Source: Bacillota bacterium (GTDB taxonomy: Bacteria; Bacillota; Limnochordia; Darwinibacteriales; Darwinibacteriaceae). From it: 15,927 nucleotides of DNA. Shown piece after piece: positions 1 to 7,203 of the stretch. The stretch lies in NCBI GenBank assembly GCA_012799115.1, contig JAAZLY010000230.1, positions 1 to 15,927 on the forward strand, written 5' to 3'. The translations under genes were made by a program, and so were the position numbers. How positions within the stretch are numbered: the first letter of the stretch is position 1; the number at the start of each line of letters is the position of its first letter. The notes beneath the pieces are model-generated. The model did not search any database, was not told the DNA's origin, and saw only the letters and a list, made by a program, of their open reading frames with translations.

Positions 1-1810
1 CCATATTCATCAAGTCTTGTGCTGCAGTGGCCACTTCTTCCATAGAAGCTGCTTGTTGCTGGGTAGCACTGGCAATCTCATGCCCACCACTATTAACCTG
101 CGACAGACCTGCTGTGAACTGCTCGACTTGTTGTGCAATCTCTCCGACTGCTGACAGAATGCTATTGAGAATCTCACTGCTTTGATTGACACTAGCTAGT
201 GCCACATCGGTTTGAGCAGAACCATCATCCATGTCCTTAACGGTGGCAGTAATTCCACTTTGAATCTGGGCGATCAGCGCTTCGATGTCGGTGGTAGCGG
301 CAGAGGACTGCTCAGCTAGTTTGCGAACCTCATCGGCAACTACAGCAAAACCGCGACCATGATCACCAGCACGTGCAGCCTCGATGGCGGCGTTTAGAGC
401 CAGAAGATTGGTCTGATCCGCTATGGCACTAATCGTGTTGGCAATGTTTCCAATCTCATTGGATAATGAGCCAAGATCGGTGACATCGGAGGCTAATCTA
501 CGAGTGTTATCCCGTAGGGCCGTCATCTGCTGAACGATGTTCTGGATGGCATTGGACCCATCAGCCGCCTGATGTGATACCCCTTGAACGGTTTCTTGCA
601 TAACCTGGGCGTTAGTGTTCATAGCATCAAGGGTGCTAGAGAACTCATTGGCAGTACTTGCTACCTCTTCTACGGACGCACTGACCTGCTGCGAAGCCGC
701 CGCTAGTCGCTCGCTTGTATCAGCAAGGTGAGACGTGGTTTCTGCCGTTAGGCCCAAGACACCACGAATGCTTTCCATGGTTCGATTCAGGGCGTTACTC
801 ACACGACCGATCTCGTCATTGGATTTCGCTGTTACGCTTTGGGTTAGGTCTCCCTCTGCCGCTGCTTCAATAGCGTCTTGCACCGCTTGTAGAGGCTGAG
901 CTATTTGCCTGGCTAGGAATACTGCAACCGCAATGCCTAAAGCTAAAAGCACACCAGTGATGGCCAGAATGAAGTTGCGGAGCGAATACACATCTTTCAG
1001 AACATCGTTCTGGGAGGCCCCGACCCCAATCATCCAACCAGTAGAAGGTATGGGAGCAAAGGCTGATATGGCGGGAGTTCCAGCATAGTCATACCTAACA
1101 ACTCCAGTATTGCCTACACCAAGTTTCTGTATTGCTTGTCCGGCCTCGGCAAGTTCAGCTGTATCGGTGAAATAGTTCCGTTGATCAAGTACGTATGTAC
1201 GATCGGGATAAGCGTAGATTGTTCCATCTTGCCCCATAATGTTGGCCCATCCATTTGCGCCAAAGCCAAGCCTATCCGTAATTTCGCTGAGGGAAGCACC
1301 ATCTGTCCTACCGATCAAGACCCCCACGATCTTGTCTTCGTCCAGGATGGGAACTGCATACATAAGAACGAGGGAGCCATCAACGCGGCTGATAATTGGA
1401 TCCGACACCACCGACTCTCCCTTGAAGGCTCGGATCACATAGTCCCGATCTCCCAGTTCGGCCGTTGTCCAGTCGGTGTACTGAGCGCTACCATCAGGCT
1501 TCACCACACCCATAGTTATGTACTGGTCAAGCCGGCCCACTTCGAACTCCAAGACATGCCTTTGGAGGGCCCAGATCATAGTCACGACCTCTGGCCGAGC
1601 AGCAATTGTCTGCAAGACGGTCAAATCAGCATCAATCCGACTTTGTACATATACTGCGGCCTCTTCAGCCTGCATGACTAGGGCTTGTTCAACCTGATTG
1701 ATGACTGCCGATGAACCTCTGTTATAGGCTAGGTAGCCTAACCCTGCGCAAATTACCAGTACCAACACGCCTACATATACACCAATTCGAAATGCGATAC
1801 TCCGTCTCAC
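1..1810 (-). CDS. Methyl-accepting chemotaxis protein with dCache sensor domain, 3' end cut by window edge
   Basis: Chemoreceptor that senses a ligand outside the membrane and controls the CheA kinase. The frame stays open from a GTG at 1810 to the window edge, giving 603 residues. I chose this start because AAGGAG lies 7 bases upstream. In order I see TM1 (about residues 8-28), a periplasmic dCache-like sensor (about 35-270, with the signature GDRDYVIRAF), TM2 (about 280-300, FILAITGVLLALGIAVAVF), a HAMP linker (about 302-355, ending SNDEIGRVSNAL), and the cytoplasmic signalling helices. The kinase-control hairpin is near residues 455-505: IADQTNLLALNAAIEAARAG, followed by GRGFAVVADEVRKLAEQS. 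The last visible residues (AASMEEVATAAQDL) resemble the end of an MCP signalling domain, so only a few dozen residues are missing. The ligand cannot be read from the sequence. Expression is probably set by the c-di-GMP riboswitch in its leader. Confidence 0.95.
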   Translation of the reverse strand, partial: MRRSIAFRIGVYVGVLVLVICAGLGYLAYNRGSSAVINQVEQALVMQAEEAAVYVQSRIDADLTVLQTIAARPEVVTMIWALQRHVLEFEVGRLDQYITMGVVKPDGSAQYTDWTTAELGDRDYVIRAFKGESVVSDPIISRVDGSLVLMYAVPILDEDKIVGVLIGRTDGASLSEITDRLGFGANGWANIMGQDGTIYAYPDRTYVLDQRNYFTDTAELAEAGQAIQKLGVGNTGVVRYDYAGTPAISAFAPIPSTGWMIGVGASQNDVLKDVYSLRNFILAITGVLLALGIAVAVFLARQIAQPLQAVQDAIEAAAEGDLTQSVTAKSNDEIGRVSNALNRTMESIRGVLGLTAETTSHLADTSERLAAASQQVSASVEEVASTANEFSSTLDAMNTNAQVMQETVQGVSHQAADGSNAIQNIVQQMTALRDNTRRLASDVTDLGSLSNEIGNIANTISAIADQTNLLALNAAIEAARAGDHGRGFAVVADEVRKLAEQSSAATTDIEALIAQIQSGITATVKDMDDGSAQTDVALASVNQSSEILNSILSAVGEIAQQVEQFTAGLSQVNSGGHEIASATQQQAASMEEVATAAQDLMNM

Positions 1811-1863
1811 AGCCACATCTCCTTATGTTTAGTTTGTACTCATCCTTGATACTCACATTACCC

Positions 1864-1911
1864 AAAAAACAAAAGAGGACCCTTCTAAGATAGAATCCCA
1901 GTAAAAGGCCC
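1864..1911 (-). terminator. Intrinsic terminator in the MCP leader (riboswitch expression platform)
   Basis: On the minus strand, GGGCCTTTT (from 1911) pairs with AGAAGGGTCC (ending at 1877) as a 9-bp stem with some G-U pairs. The U-rich run TCTTTTGTTTTTT follows. It sits between the GEMM-I aptamer and the chemoreceptor start, as expected for transcriptional control. The AAAAGG at the 5' side of the aptamer P1 stem can also pair with CCTTTT of the terminator's 5' arm. A mutually exclusive antiterminator is therefore possible. Confidence 0.7.
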
Positions 1912-1954
1912 ACGAATAGTCATAAACACAAAACACACCATTTACAATCATTCA

Positions 1955-2040
1955 TAAGGTAACCCGGCGGTCATGGCTTTGTTTAAAAAGCTTTAGATCC
2001 GTGGCTTTGCGTCAGTTCCTTTAGAAACCTTTGCCCTTTT
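1955..2040 (-). promoter_or_regulatory. Cyclic-di-GMP-I (GEMM-I) riboswitch aptamer
   Basis: Read on the minus strand, the segment carries the conserved GEMM-I landmarks in order. These are GGGCAAAGG (P1/P2 entry), a short P2 hairpin, the core TGACGCAAAGCCACGG, TCTAA, a variable P3 arm, and GCCGGGTTACC closing P1 through AAGG/CCTT. It lies about 145 bases upstream of a chemoreceptor gene, a classic GEMM-I target, and is followed by an intrinsic terminator. The P2 loop reads UAAA where most family members have a GNRA loop. Recognition is from memory of the consensus and was not scored with a covariance model. Confidence 0.92.
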
Positions 2041-2067
2041 CTTTAAGATGGTAACTTAGTCGTGTTA

Positions 2068-2097
2068 AATATAACTCAAAAATGCCGCCAAAGTCAA
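2068..2097 (-). promoter_or_regulatory. Sigma-70-type promoter for the riboswitch/MCP transcript
   Basis: On the minus strand, TTGACT (2097-2092) and TATATT (2073-2068) match the -35 and -10 hexamers at 5 of 6 positions each, 18 bases apart. Transcription would start near 2061, about 20 bases before the GEMM-I aptamer. Confidence 0.65.
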
Positions 2098-2107
2098 GCC
2101 ACTTTGG
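2081..2107 (-). terminator. Possible weak terminator after rapZ
   Basis: A perfect 7-bp inverted repeat (CCAAAGT, 6-base loop, ACTTTGG; 2107-2088) follows the rapZ stop by 66 bases. On the minus strand it is followed by CGGCATTTTT, so the T-run starts about 5 bases after the stem. The hairpin overlaps the -35 box of the MCP promoter. Termination here would be only moderate. Confidence 0.35.
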
Positions 2108-2173
2108 GCTCAATCACCAATTACCGAGAAGGCTCTCTAGCTGGTAACGACCATTTTTGAGGATACGTCACGA

Positions 2174-3070
2174 TCACTTCTTCTCAGCCACACTCGCAAC
2201 AACAGTCTCCCGGTGGCGGACGGTAGCCTTAATTCCCCTGGCCTGCAAGCGATTGGCCAAAGCAATCGCCACCGCCACAGAGCGATGCTGCCCACCCGTG
2301 CAACCAATGCCAATGGTTAGTTTACCCTTTCCCTCTTCACCATAGGCGGGCATGAGTTCATAAATCAACTCCGAGAACTTCTCGACAAACTCCTGCGCGA
2401 TAGGAAAGCTCAGTACATAATCGGCAACCTCAGCCTGTTCACCGGTGAGGGGCCGCAGTTCATCCACATAATACGGGTTCGTTATGAACCTGACATCAAA
2501 GACGATATCTGCATCAATGGGAGCTCCATGCTTAAATCCAAAGGAGAAAATATCGACTGTCATGGACTCGTGGAGCGGAGAACCTTGATACATCTCCATC
2601 AGCCGGGAACGTAATTCCATGGGCCTTAAGTTTGTGGTGTCAATGACATCATGGGCGAGGGATCTCGCATCCGATAGCAGTCTGCGTTCGGTAGCAATCG
2701 TAGCATAAATGCTTTCTGGAGGCACTAAACCTTCCGATAGGGGATGAACACGGCGTGTTTCACCAAAACGCTTGATGAGAACATTATCACTGCACTCTAG
2801 GAAGATTAAGTGGTAGGAATAGCCGCTCTGCACCAACCACTCCAAAGACTGACGGAAATCTGTGAAGTACTCCCGCACGCGTATGTCAATAGCGATTGCG
2901 TATTTGCGCCTCTTACCGCCTTGATTCGCCTGTAGCTCAACCAAGCGGGGCAATAGGGCCGGCGGCAGATTGTCGATACAGAACATGCCCAAATCTTCTA
3001 GGGCCTTCATAGCCTGTGTCTTACCGGCACCTGATAGACCAGTAACGATAATGAAGTCAGCATTTCTCAT
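2174..3070 (-). CDS. rapZ: RapZ/YvcJ family nucleotide-binding protein
   Basis: Homologue of RapZ/YvcJ. In Enterobacteria this P-loop protein is an RNase E adaptor that controls GlmS through small RNAs. In Bacillota its homologue YvcJ binds and hydrolyses nucleotides, with a less clear role. From the ATG at 3070 the product is 298 residues, a normal family length. The Walker A motif GLSGAGKT is at residues 11-18, followed by the typical LEDLGMFCIDNLPPALLP. The C-terminal RapZ domain shows GCTGGQHRS at about 256-264. The frame stays open upstream to an ATG at 3109 (GAGGG 4 bases before it) and a TTG at 3160 (AGAGGA just before it). The start is therefore uncertain, and I chose 3070 by family alignment. 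It is separated from the sugar locus by a strong terminator. It is not next to yvcK or whiA, its usual Bacillota partners. Confidence 0.93.
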   Translation of the reverse strand: MRNADFIIVTGLSGAGKTQAMKALEDLGMFCIDNLPPALLPRLVELQANQGGKRRKYAIAIDIRVREYFTDFRQSLEWLVQSGYSYHLIFLECSDNVLIKRFGETRRVHPLSEGLVPPESIYATIATERRLLSDARSLAHDVIDTTNLRPMELRSRLMEMYQGSPLHESMTVDIFSFGFKHGAPIDADIVFDVRFITNPYYVDELRPLTGEQAEVADYVLSFPIAQEFVEKFSELIYELMPAYGEEGKGKLTIGIGCTGGQHRSVAVAIALANRLQARGIKATVRHRETVVASVAEKK

Positions 3071-3192
3071 AACTAGTTCACCGCTTTTTTCTCGATTCGA
3101 TAGGCGCATCTCACCCTCACTGCGCCTCCCCTTACCTCCACATTCTCCTGCAAGTCTCAAAATCCTCTTCAGGGTCTGACCCGCTCAATGCG

Positions 3193-3244
3193 TAAAAAGG
3201 CAAAAGCGGGACAGGTTTCGCCTATTTCCCCCCGCCCCGCTTTC
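3193..3244 (-). terminator. Intrinsic terminator closing the sugar operon
   Basis: On the minus strand, AAAGCGGGGCGGGG pairs with CCTGTCCCGCTTT (8 continuous pairs, then 2 mismatches within further GC pairs). TTTTGCCTTTTT follows directly. It lies 14 bases after the nagB-like stop codon and separates that operon from rapZ. Confidence 0.85.
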
Positions 3245-3257
3245 TAACCTATAGTAA

Positions 3258-4013
3258 CTATCTAAACTGTTCTACCCCCTGGAAGTTCAAAAGGCGCGAT
3301 GCTGAGTTTTGATCCAAATACAGGCTCCAATTGCTATGTGACTTCAAGATCGTCGCGGGGTACTCTGGATCGACCGGCTGTGTTAACGTCTGATAGACAG
3401 CTGCGGCTTTTGCTTCATACGGCACCACAGAGATAATGTGTCTGCTCTTCAAAATCTGCTGCACACTCATGGTGATGGCCGATTTAGGAACATCATCAAT
3501 GGTGGCGAACCAGCCTTCCCGAACCTGCTGTTGTTTGCAGGTGTCATCCAGTTCTAGAACTGTGTATGGATCTGTAAGCTCGAAGTTAGCCGGGGGATCA
3601 TTAAACGCAATATGCGTGTTTTCCCCGATTCCAATCAGCGCCAAGTCAATGGGAGCCTTGCTCACCTCTGCGTTTAAGGACCGCAGCTCTTCTTCGATGT
3701 TTCCTTCCCCATTCACAAGATGCGCCGCCTTGACCTGAACAAAAGCCAAGAAACGTTCCTTCAAATATTTGCGAAAACTCGCTGGATGGGACTCCGGTAA
3801 TCCAATATACTCATCGAGATGGAACATCTCCACTCGATCCCAGGGAATATCCATTGTTACAAAGTGCTTAAAGAAATCAAATTGCGAAGCCCCGGTTGAT
3901 AAGACCAATCTGGCGCTACCTTGCTCTTCTATGGCCTCAAGTAGTATCTTCTGGCTGGCTAACGCAGCCTGAAGTCCGTTTTGTTCTGGGTTTGCGAAAA
4001 TGTTGATTTGCAT
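3258..4013 (-). CDS. Glucosamine-6-phosphate deaminase/isomerase family protein (NagB-like)
   Basis: 251-residue member of the NagB/6-phosphogluconolactonase fold family. NagB converts glucosamine-6-phosphate to fructose-6-phosphate and ammonia in the cytosol. Visible signatures are the phosphate-loop region LVLSTGASQ (36-44), HLDEYIGLP (65-73) with the proton-transfer Asp67, and GIGENTHIAFNDPP (128-141) with His134. Compared with E. coli NagB from memory (GVGNDGHIAFNEP), the ring-opening Asp141 becomes Asn132 and Glu148 becomes Asp139. The enzyme may therefore belong to a divergent subfamily acting on a different sugar phosphate. The ATG directly follows the TAA of the upstream oxidoreductase gene. 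Its ribosome site GAGGAGG lies inside that gene's last codons, so translation is coupled. It is the last gene of the operon. The NagA homologue upstream supports an amino-sugar role. A lactonase or other isomerase activity remains possible. Confidence 0.88.
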   Translation of the reverse strand: MQINIFANPEQNGLQAALASQKILLEAIEEQGSARLVLSTGASQFDFFKHFVTMDIPWDRVEMFHLDEYIGLPESHPASFRKYLKERFLAFVQVKAAHLVNGEGNIEEELRSLNAEVSKAPIDLALIGIGENTHIAFNDPPANFELTDPYTVLELDDTCKQQQVREGWFATIDDVPKSAITMSVQQILKSRHIISVVPYEAKAAAVYQTLTQPVDPEYPATILKSHSNWSLYLDQNSASRLLNFQGVEQFR

Positions 4014-5288
4014 TTATAAGTCCTCCTCTAACGTAAACTCATCCAATCTAACCATGCGCTTCTCGACCCGGGAGCGTTCAGAAGCAAAAGCCATCAGGTG
4101 GCTCTCCACCGATACACTAGCAGCGGTTGCGCTATGATGTGTACCGAAACTGCGAACTGTGACACCGAAATCTTCAATCAGGCGCTTATCCCCGCCACCA
4201 TGTCCAATATGTCCCTCGGGATCGACGAGTCTAATCGTCTCAAGTTTGCCACTTCCAAAGGTCCGAATTTCAATTTCATTCGTTTCCATGGAAGCTCTGA
4301 TTTCGCCTATGGTTCCCATGAGCTTTAATGTGCGATTACTCTTTTCGGTAAAGGCACTCATGGTAAAGACCGCGGTCACTGCGTTTTCAAACTCCATGGC
4401 CACGACTTGGTGATCCACCACATCGTTGTCACACTGGAAAACGCAGCGGCCAAATGGGCCCTCTTGCATCGCTTTGTACCTGGCTTCATAGCTGGGATCT
4501 GCACTCGCCGCCTGAGCCTTCCAACCGCCATTTTCAATCATGTAGGTGTCTGGTGCATAGTAGACACAAGTGTCCTCTACCGGACAGCCTTCAATACAGT
4601 ACTTTGGTGCCCCTTTGGGTGCATGTTCCGGCCGGAAATAGGATAAATGACCGTAAGAAGCAACACTCGTACACTTGGCATCGGCAAACCAGCGAATCAG
4701 ATCCAAGTCATGGCAACTCTTGGCTAAAATCATGGGGCTAGAATCCTCAGCACGGCTAAAGTATCCCCTCACAAAGCTATGAGCTTGGTGCCAGTAGGCC
4801 ACGTTCTCATTGTGTTGTATAGACATAAGGCGACCAATTCTCCCAGAGACCAAGAGTTTTTTAATGGTCTGGAAGAAGGGGGAATAGCGCAAGACATGGC
4901 AGATTGTCAAAGCACGATTGGCCTCCTCGGCAGCCTTACCTAATTCAATACATTCCCGCCAATCTGGCGACATGGGTTTTTCTAGTAGGACATGGTATCC
5001 TGCCTTTAGCGCTTTGATCGCTGGCTCAAAGTGATCTCTATCTCTTGTACAGATGAACACAGCGTCCGCGTCCTTGGGCTGCGCAAAAAACTCGTCCCAA
5101 TCCTGGTAGCATCGATCCTCCGCAATATCGAAGCGTTCTCTGGCCTTCGCCCGCTTCGCCTCGTCAAGATCGGCCACAGCCACAATCTTCATGGCTTTGA
5201 GACTCTTATGAGCATACTCTCCATACTTCATACCACGAAATCCAGCACCAATGAGGGCAATCTTAATGGGCTCTTGCATACTGTTCAT
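4014..5288 (-). CDS. Gfo/Idh/MocA family NAD(P)-dependent oxidoreductase with cysteine cluster
   Basis: 424-residue cytosolic sugar oxidoreductase of the Gfo/Idh/MocA family. Residues 8-125 form the Rossmann domain with IALIGAGFRG (10-19) and the family EKP motif at 103-105. The remainder is the alpha/beta substrate domain, with catalytic-type HDLD at 193-196 and a late GHGGGD motif. Cysteines at 231, 235 and 241 form a C-x3-C-x5-C cluster in an insert followed by VYYAPDTY. The same kind of insert occurs in the second oxidoreductase of this locus. I place the start at 5288 because it makes a four-base ATGA overlap with the upstream hydrolase and has GGAAAGG just before it. A longer ATG at 5300 has no good ribosome site. 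Substrate is unknown. The setting suggests oxidation or epimerisation of an imported amino-sugar glycoside. GH109-like NAD-dependent glycosidase activity is an alternative. Confidence 0.92.
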   Translation of the reverse strand: MNSMQEPIKIALIGAGFRGMKYGEYAHKSLKAMKIVAVADLDEAKRAKARERFDIAEDRCYQDWDEFFAQPKDADAVFICTRDRDHFEPAIKALKAGYHVLLEKPMSPDWRECIELGKAAEEANRALTICHVLRYSPFFQTIKKLLVSGRIGRLMSIQHNENVAYWHQAHSFVRGYFSRAEDSSPMILAKSCHDLDLIRWFADAKCTSVASYGHLSYFRPEHAPKGAPKYCIEGCPVEDTCVYYAPDTYMIENGGWKAQAASADPSYEARYKAMQEGPFGRCVFQCDNDVVDHQVVAMEFENAVTAVFTMSAFTEKSNRTLKLMGTIGEIRASMETNEIEIRTFGSGKLETIRLVDPEGHIGHGGGDKRLIEDFGVTVRSFGTHHSATAASVSVESHLMAFASERSRVEKRMVRLDEFTLEEDL

Positions 5289-7192
5289 CTGCCTTTCCAT
5301 TCATTCAGGTCTAGGTATTTCAAGACGCCTGGAAATACCGTAGTCATTAACTCCTCTTCAGCAAGGGACGGACTAAAGAAGTCCTCTATAACATCGAATC
5401 CCGGCGTTTCAGAATCTAGGCCAAGACGCGCATCGAGTAGACTTCCGAGCATTCCATAGAGGGCATAGCGCCCCTGGGTGCGTAACTCAACTCGTTCTGT
5501 CAAAGGTCCAAACTCGGCTTCGAGCATGTCTAAGCAGCGCAAGAGATCATAGGTCCTTAAAGCTGCCAGACTATCGCCTAACCACAGTAAGTCATCTGTC
5601 AACTTATGCATAACTCCGAAAAGACCATGAGGAGGCTTTCCATAAATCGCGTGGGGTGTGTGAGGGCCCATGCCTGAACAGTTTAGAACAAAGACTCGTT
5701 TATGTTGTTGGCACATAGCATCAACCCAAGTCCAGCTGTCTTCTAAAGCTGTTGTACCTCCAGGCCAAAGCCCAATGGCCACAGCTTCGTGTCCATCGGC
5801 GACCTGTCCTCTACCTTGAAAGAGGTAGCCGCTATTCATCAGGCCTGGTTGGGACCACCAAAGCAAGTACTCTACATCAAGGCCACCTACTGTTCCCAGG
5901 TTGATTCTCCTAGTATTAAAGTCGCAGGGCTGGCGGCCTTGCATCACTTTAGCTTGCAGCCATTCCCCTGCACTTTCAGCCCTTCGCTTCTTGAACTCTT
6001 GGCGGTTTCTTGCATAGAGCGTAGTGGCGTCAGGAAAGGAAGTGCAGACCCCACCAGTTTCTGTACACAAAAGCTCCTTCGGTGACAAGGGCTTTAGCCT
6101 GCGTTCTGCATCAACAAAACACTTCTTGCCAAGGAGCTCCTGGCTGAAAAACTCCGCCGCGGCAATGGCCAAAGAATCGGTAAAACGATGTGTAGACGCA
6201 TCTTCCACAAGTTCTATACGGCCCGGCTCGCCCAGCAAGGACCAGAAACGACTGGCCCGGCTCACCGTTCTTCTCGTGCCTTCTATGGGGAAGAAGTCAG
6301 AGGTACAAGCCAAGACTAGTAGAGGCTTTGGTGCAAAACAGAGTAATAGGTCCTCATGGTCAAAACCTTCAGCTGACAGACCGACCCAAACCTGCTCTCC
6401 ATCTTGTACGCCACCGGCATGCATGTACTCCTGGCGATTCATAATGAAGGTACCGGGTGCTGCAGCGGCAATGCGTTCATCACAGACCATCATCAGGGCC
6501 GTTTGCGTCCCGCCCCCAGAGTTCCCCGTGACCCCAATGCAAGCTGGATTCACCTCAGGGCGACTCTGCAGATAATCTACGGCACGCATAGCGTCATGGA
6601 CGAAGTATCGAGCCACGCTCTCTCCAAGTAGATGGGCTTGAACCCCGAGCCTTTGATGCTCAGCTGTACCCCACAGCGGAGTGCCATCTCGATTAACAAA
6701 GCCACTCAATCTCTCCCCCTGACCGATTGGATCCATGGCCAGAACGATGAGGCCGGCCTGGACAAAGCGGAGACATACCTCGTGGTAATAGGGGCTGTGT
6801 TTCCCCTCATATTCGTGGCCGCAGAGAAACAGGACTGCTCCAGTCGGCTTCTCAAGCCCATCTGGTATATAGAGATTGGCGGTAACATAGTCTTTTGGGC
6901 GAGATTCAAAGATGAGGTTTTCCACCCCATAACCCTCACCCTGTACAATACGTGTAGTTCTCGCATTGAGTGGCGCTACACAATTAGGAAGGCCTCCCAG
7001 CGATGTGAGAAGGGCCTCTTTCATAGTACGTTGCCGGTTTCGTAGCTCCTCTTGGGAGCAGATCCGGTCTCGAGCTTCGTCACCTGCAGCAAAAGCCCGA
7101 TCGGAACGATCGAAAACATGCTTCTTTAACTGATCCCGAGTATCGTAGAGGGTACAAGTGTAGTCCTCCAACTCCCGAATGGACTTCTTCAT
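5285..7192 (-). CDS. Large tandem alpha/beta hydrolase, acetyl-esterase type
   Basis: 635-residue protein without a signal peptide or membrane segment. The N-terminal two thirds form an alpha/beta hydrolase domain of the acetyl-xylan-esterase/Abhydrolase_7 type. It has the strand-helix motif AVLFLCGHEYEGKH (119-132), DPIGQGER (154-161), the nucleophile elbow GNSGGG with Ser225, a likely acid Asp299 (ACTSDFFP) and a likely base His335 (STHRF). The C-terminal 290 residues look like a second, degenerate hydrolase domain. GDSLAALRTYDLLRCLDML and the elbow position RTQGRYALYG resemble the first domain's architecture but lack a G-x-S-x-G serine. I chose the ATG at 7192 because AGGTG sits 7 bases upstream. 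A GTG at 7207 overlaps the previous stop (GTGA) but has no ribosome site. It lies between two oxidoreductases with overlapping ends, so it probably removes an acyl group from the same intracellular sugar. Substrate is not determinable here. Confidence 0.85.
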   Translation of the reverse strand: MKKSIRELEDYTCTLYDTRDQLKKHVFDRSDRAFAAGDEARDRICSQEELRNRQRTMKEALLTSLGGLPNCVAPLNARTTRIVQGEGYGVENLIFESRPKDYVTANLYIPDGLEKPTGAVLFLCGHEYEGKHSPYYHEVCLRFVQAGLIVLAMDPIGQGERLSGFVNRDGTPLWGTAEHQRLGVQAHLLGESVARYFVHDAMRAVDYLQSRPEVNPACIGVTGNSGGGTQTALMMVCDERIAAAAPGTFIMNRQEYMHAGGVQDGEQVWVGLSAEGFDHEDLLLCFAPKPLLVLACTSDFFPIEGTRRTVSRASRFWSLLGEPGRIELVEDASTHRFTDSLAIAAAEFFSQELLGKKCFVDAERRLKPLSPKELLCTETGGVCTSFPDATTLYARNRQEFKKRRAESAGEWLQAKVMQGRQPCDFNTRRINLGTVGGLDVEYLLWWSQPGLMNSGYLFQGRGQVADGHEAVAIGLWPGGTTALEDSWTWVDAMCQQHKRVFVLNCSGMGPHTPHAIYGKPPHGLFGVMHKLTDDLLWLGDSLAALRTYDLLRCLDMLEAEFGPLTERVELRTQGRYALYGMLGSLLDARLGLDSETPGFDVIEDFFSPSLAEEELMTTVFPGVLKYLDLNEWKGR

Positions 7193-7203
7193 AGCTTCAC
7201 ACC

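Noticed and set aside
1136..1681. 181-codon plus-strand ORF inside the chemoreceptor gene
   Set aside because: It lies antisense to the well-supported MCP sensor domain, has no recognisable domain, and is a shadow frame.
3172..3182. GGGTCtGACCC palindrome upstream of rapZ
   Set aside because: Only 5+5 bases and a single copy. I found no matching site elsewhere and no promoter geometry around it.
3249..3260. ATAGTAACTAT palindrome at the end of the nagB-like gene, similar to the operator's first bases
   Set aside because: It shares only ATAGTAA with the operator, lacks the CG core, and sits at a gene end just before a terminator.
6024..6575. 183-codon plus-strand ORF inside the tandem hydrolase
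   Set aside because: It is antisense to a clearly coding hydrolase domain and its serine/proline-rich composition is typical of a shadow frame.
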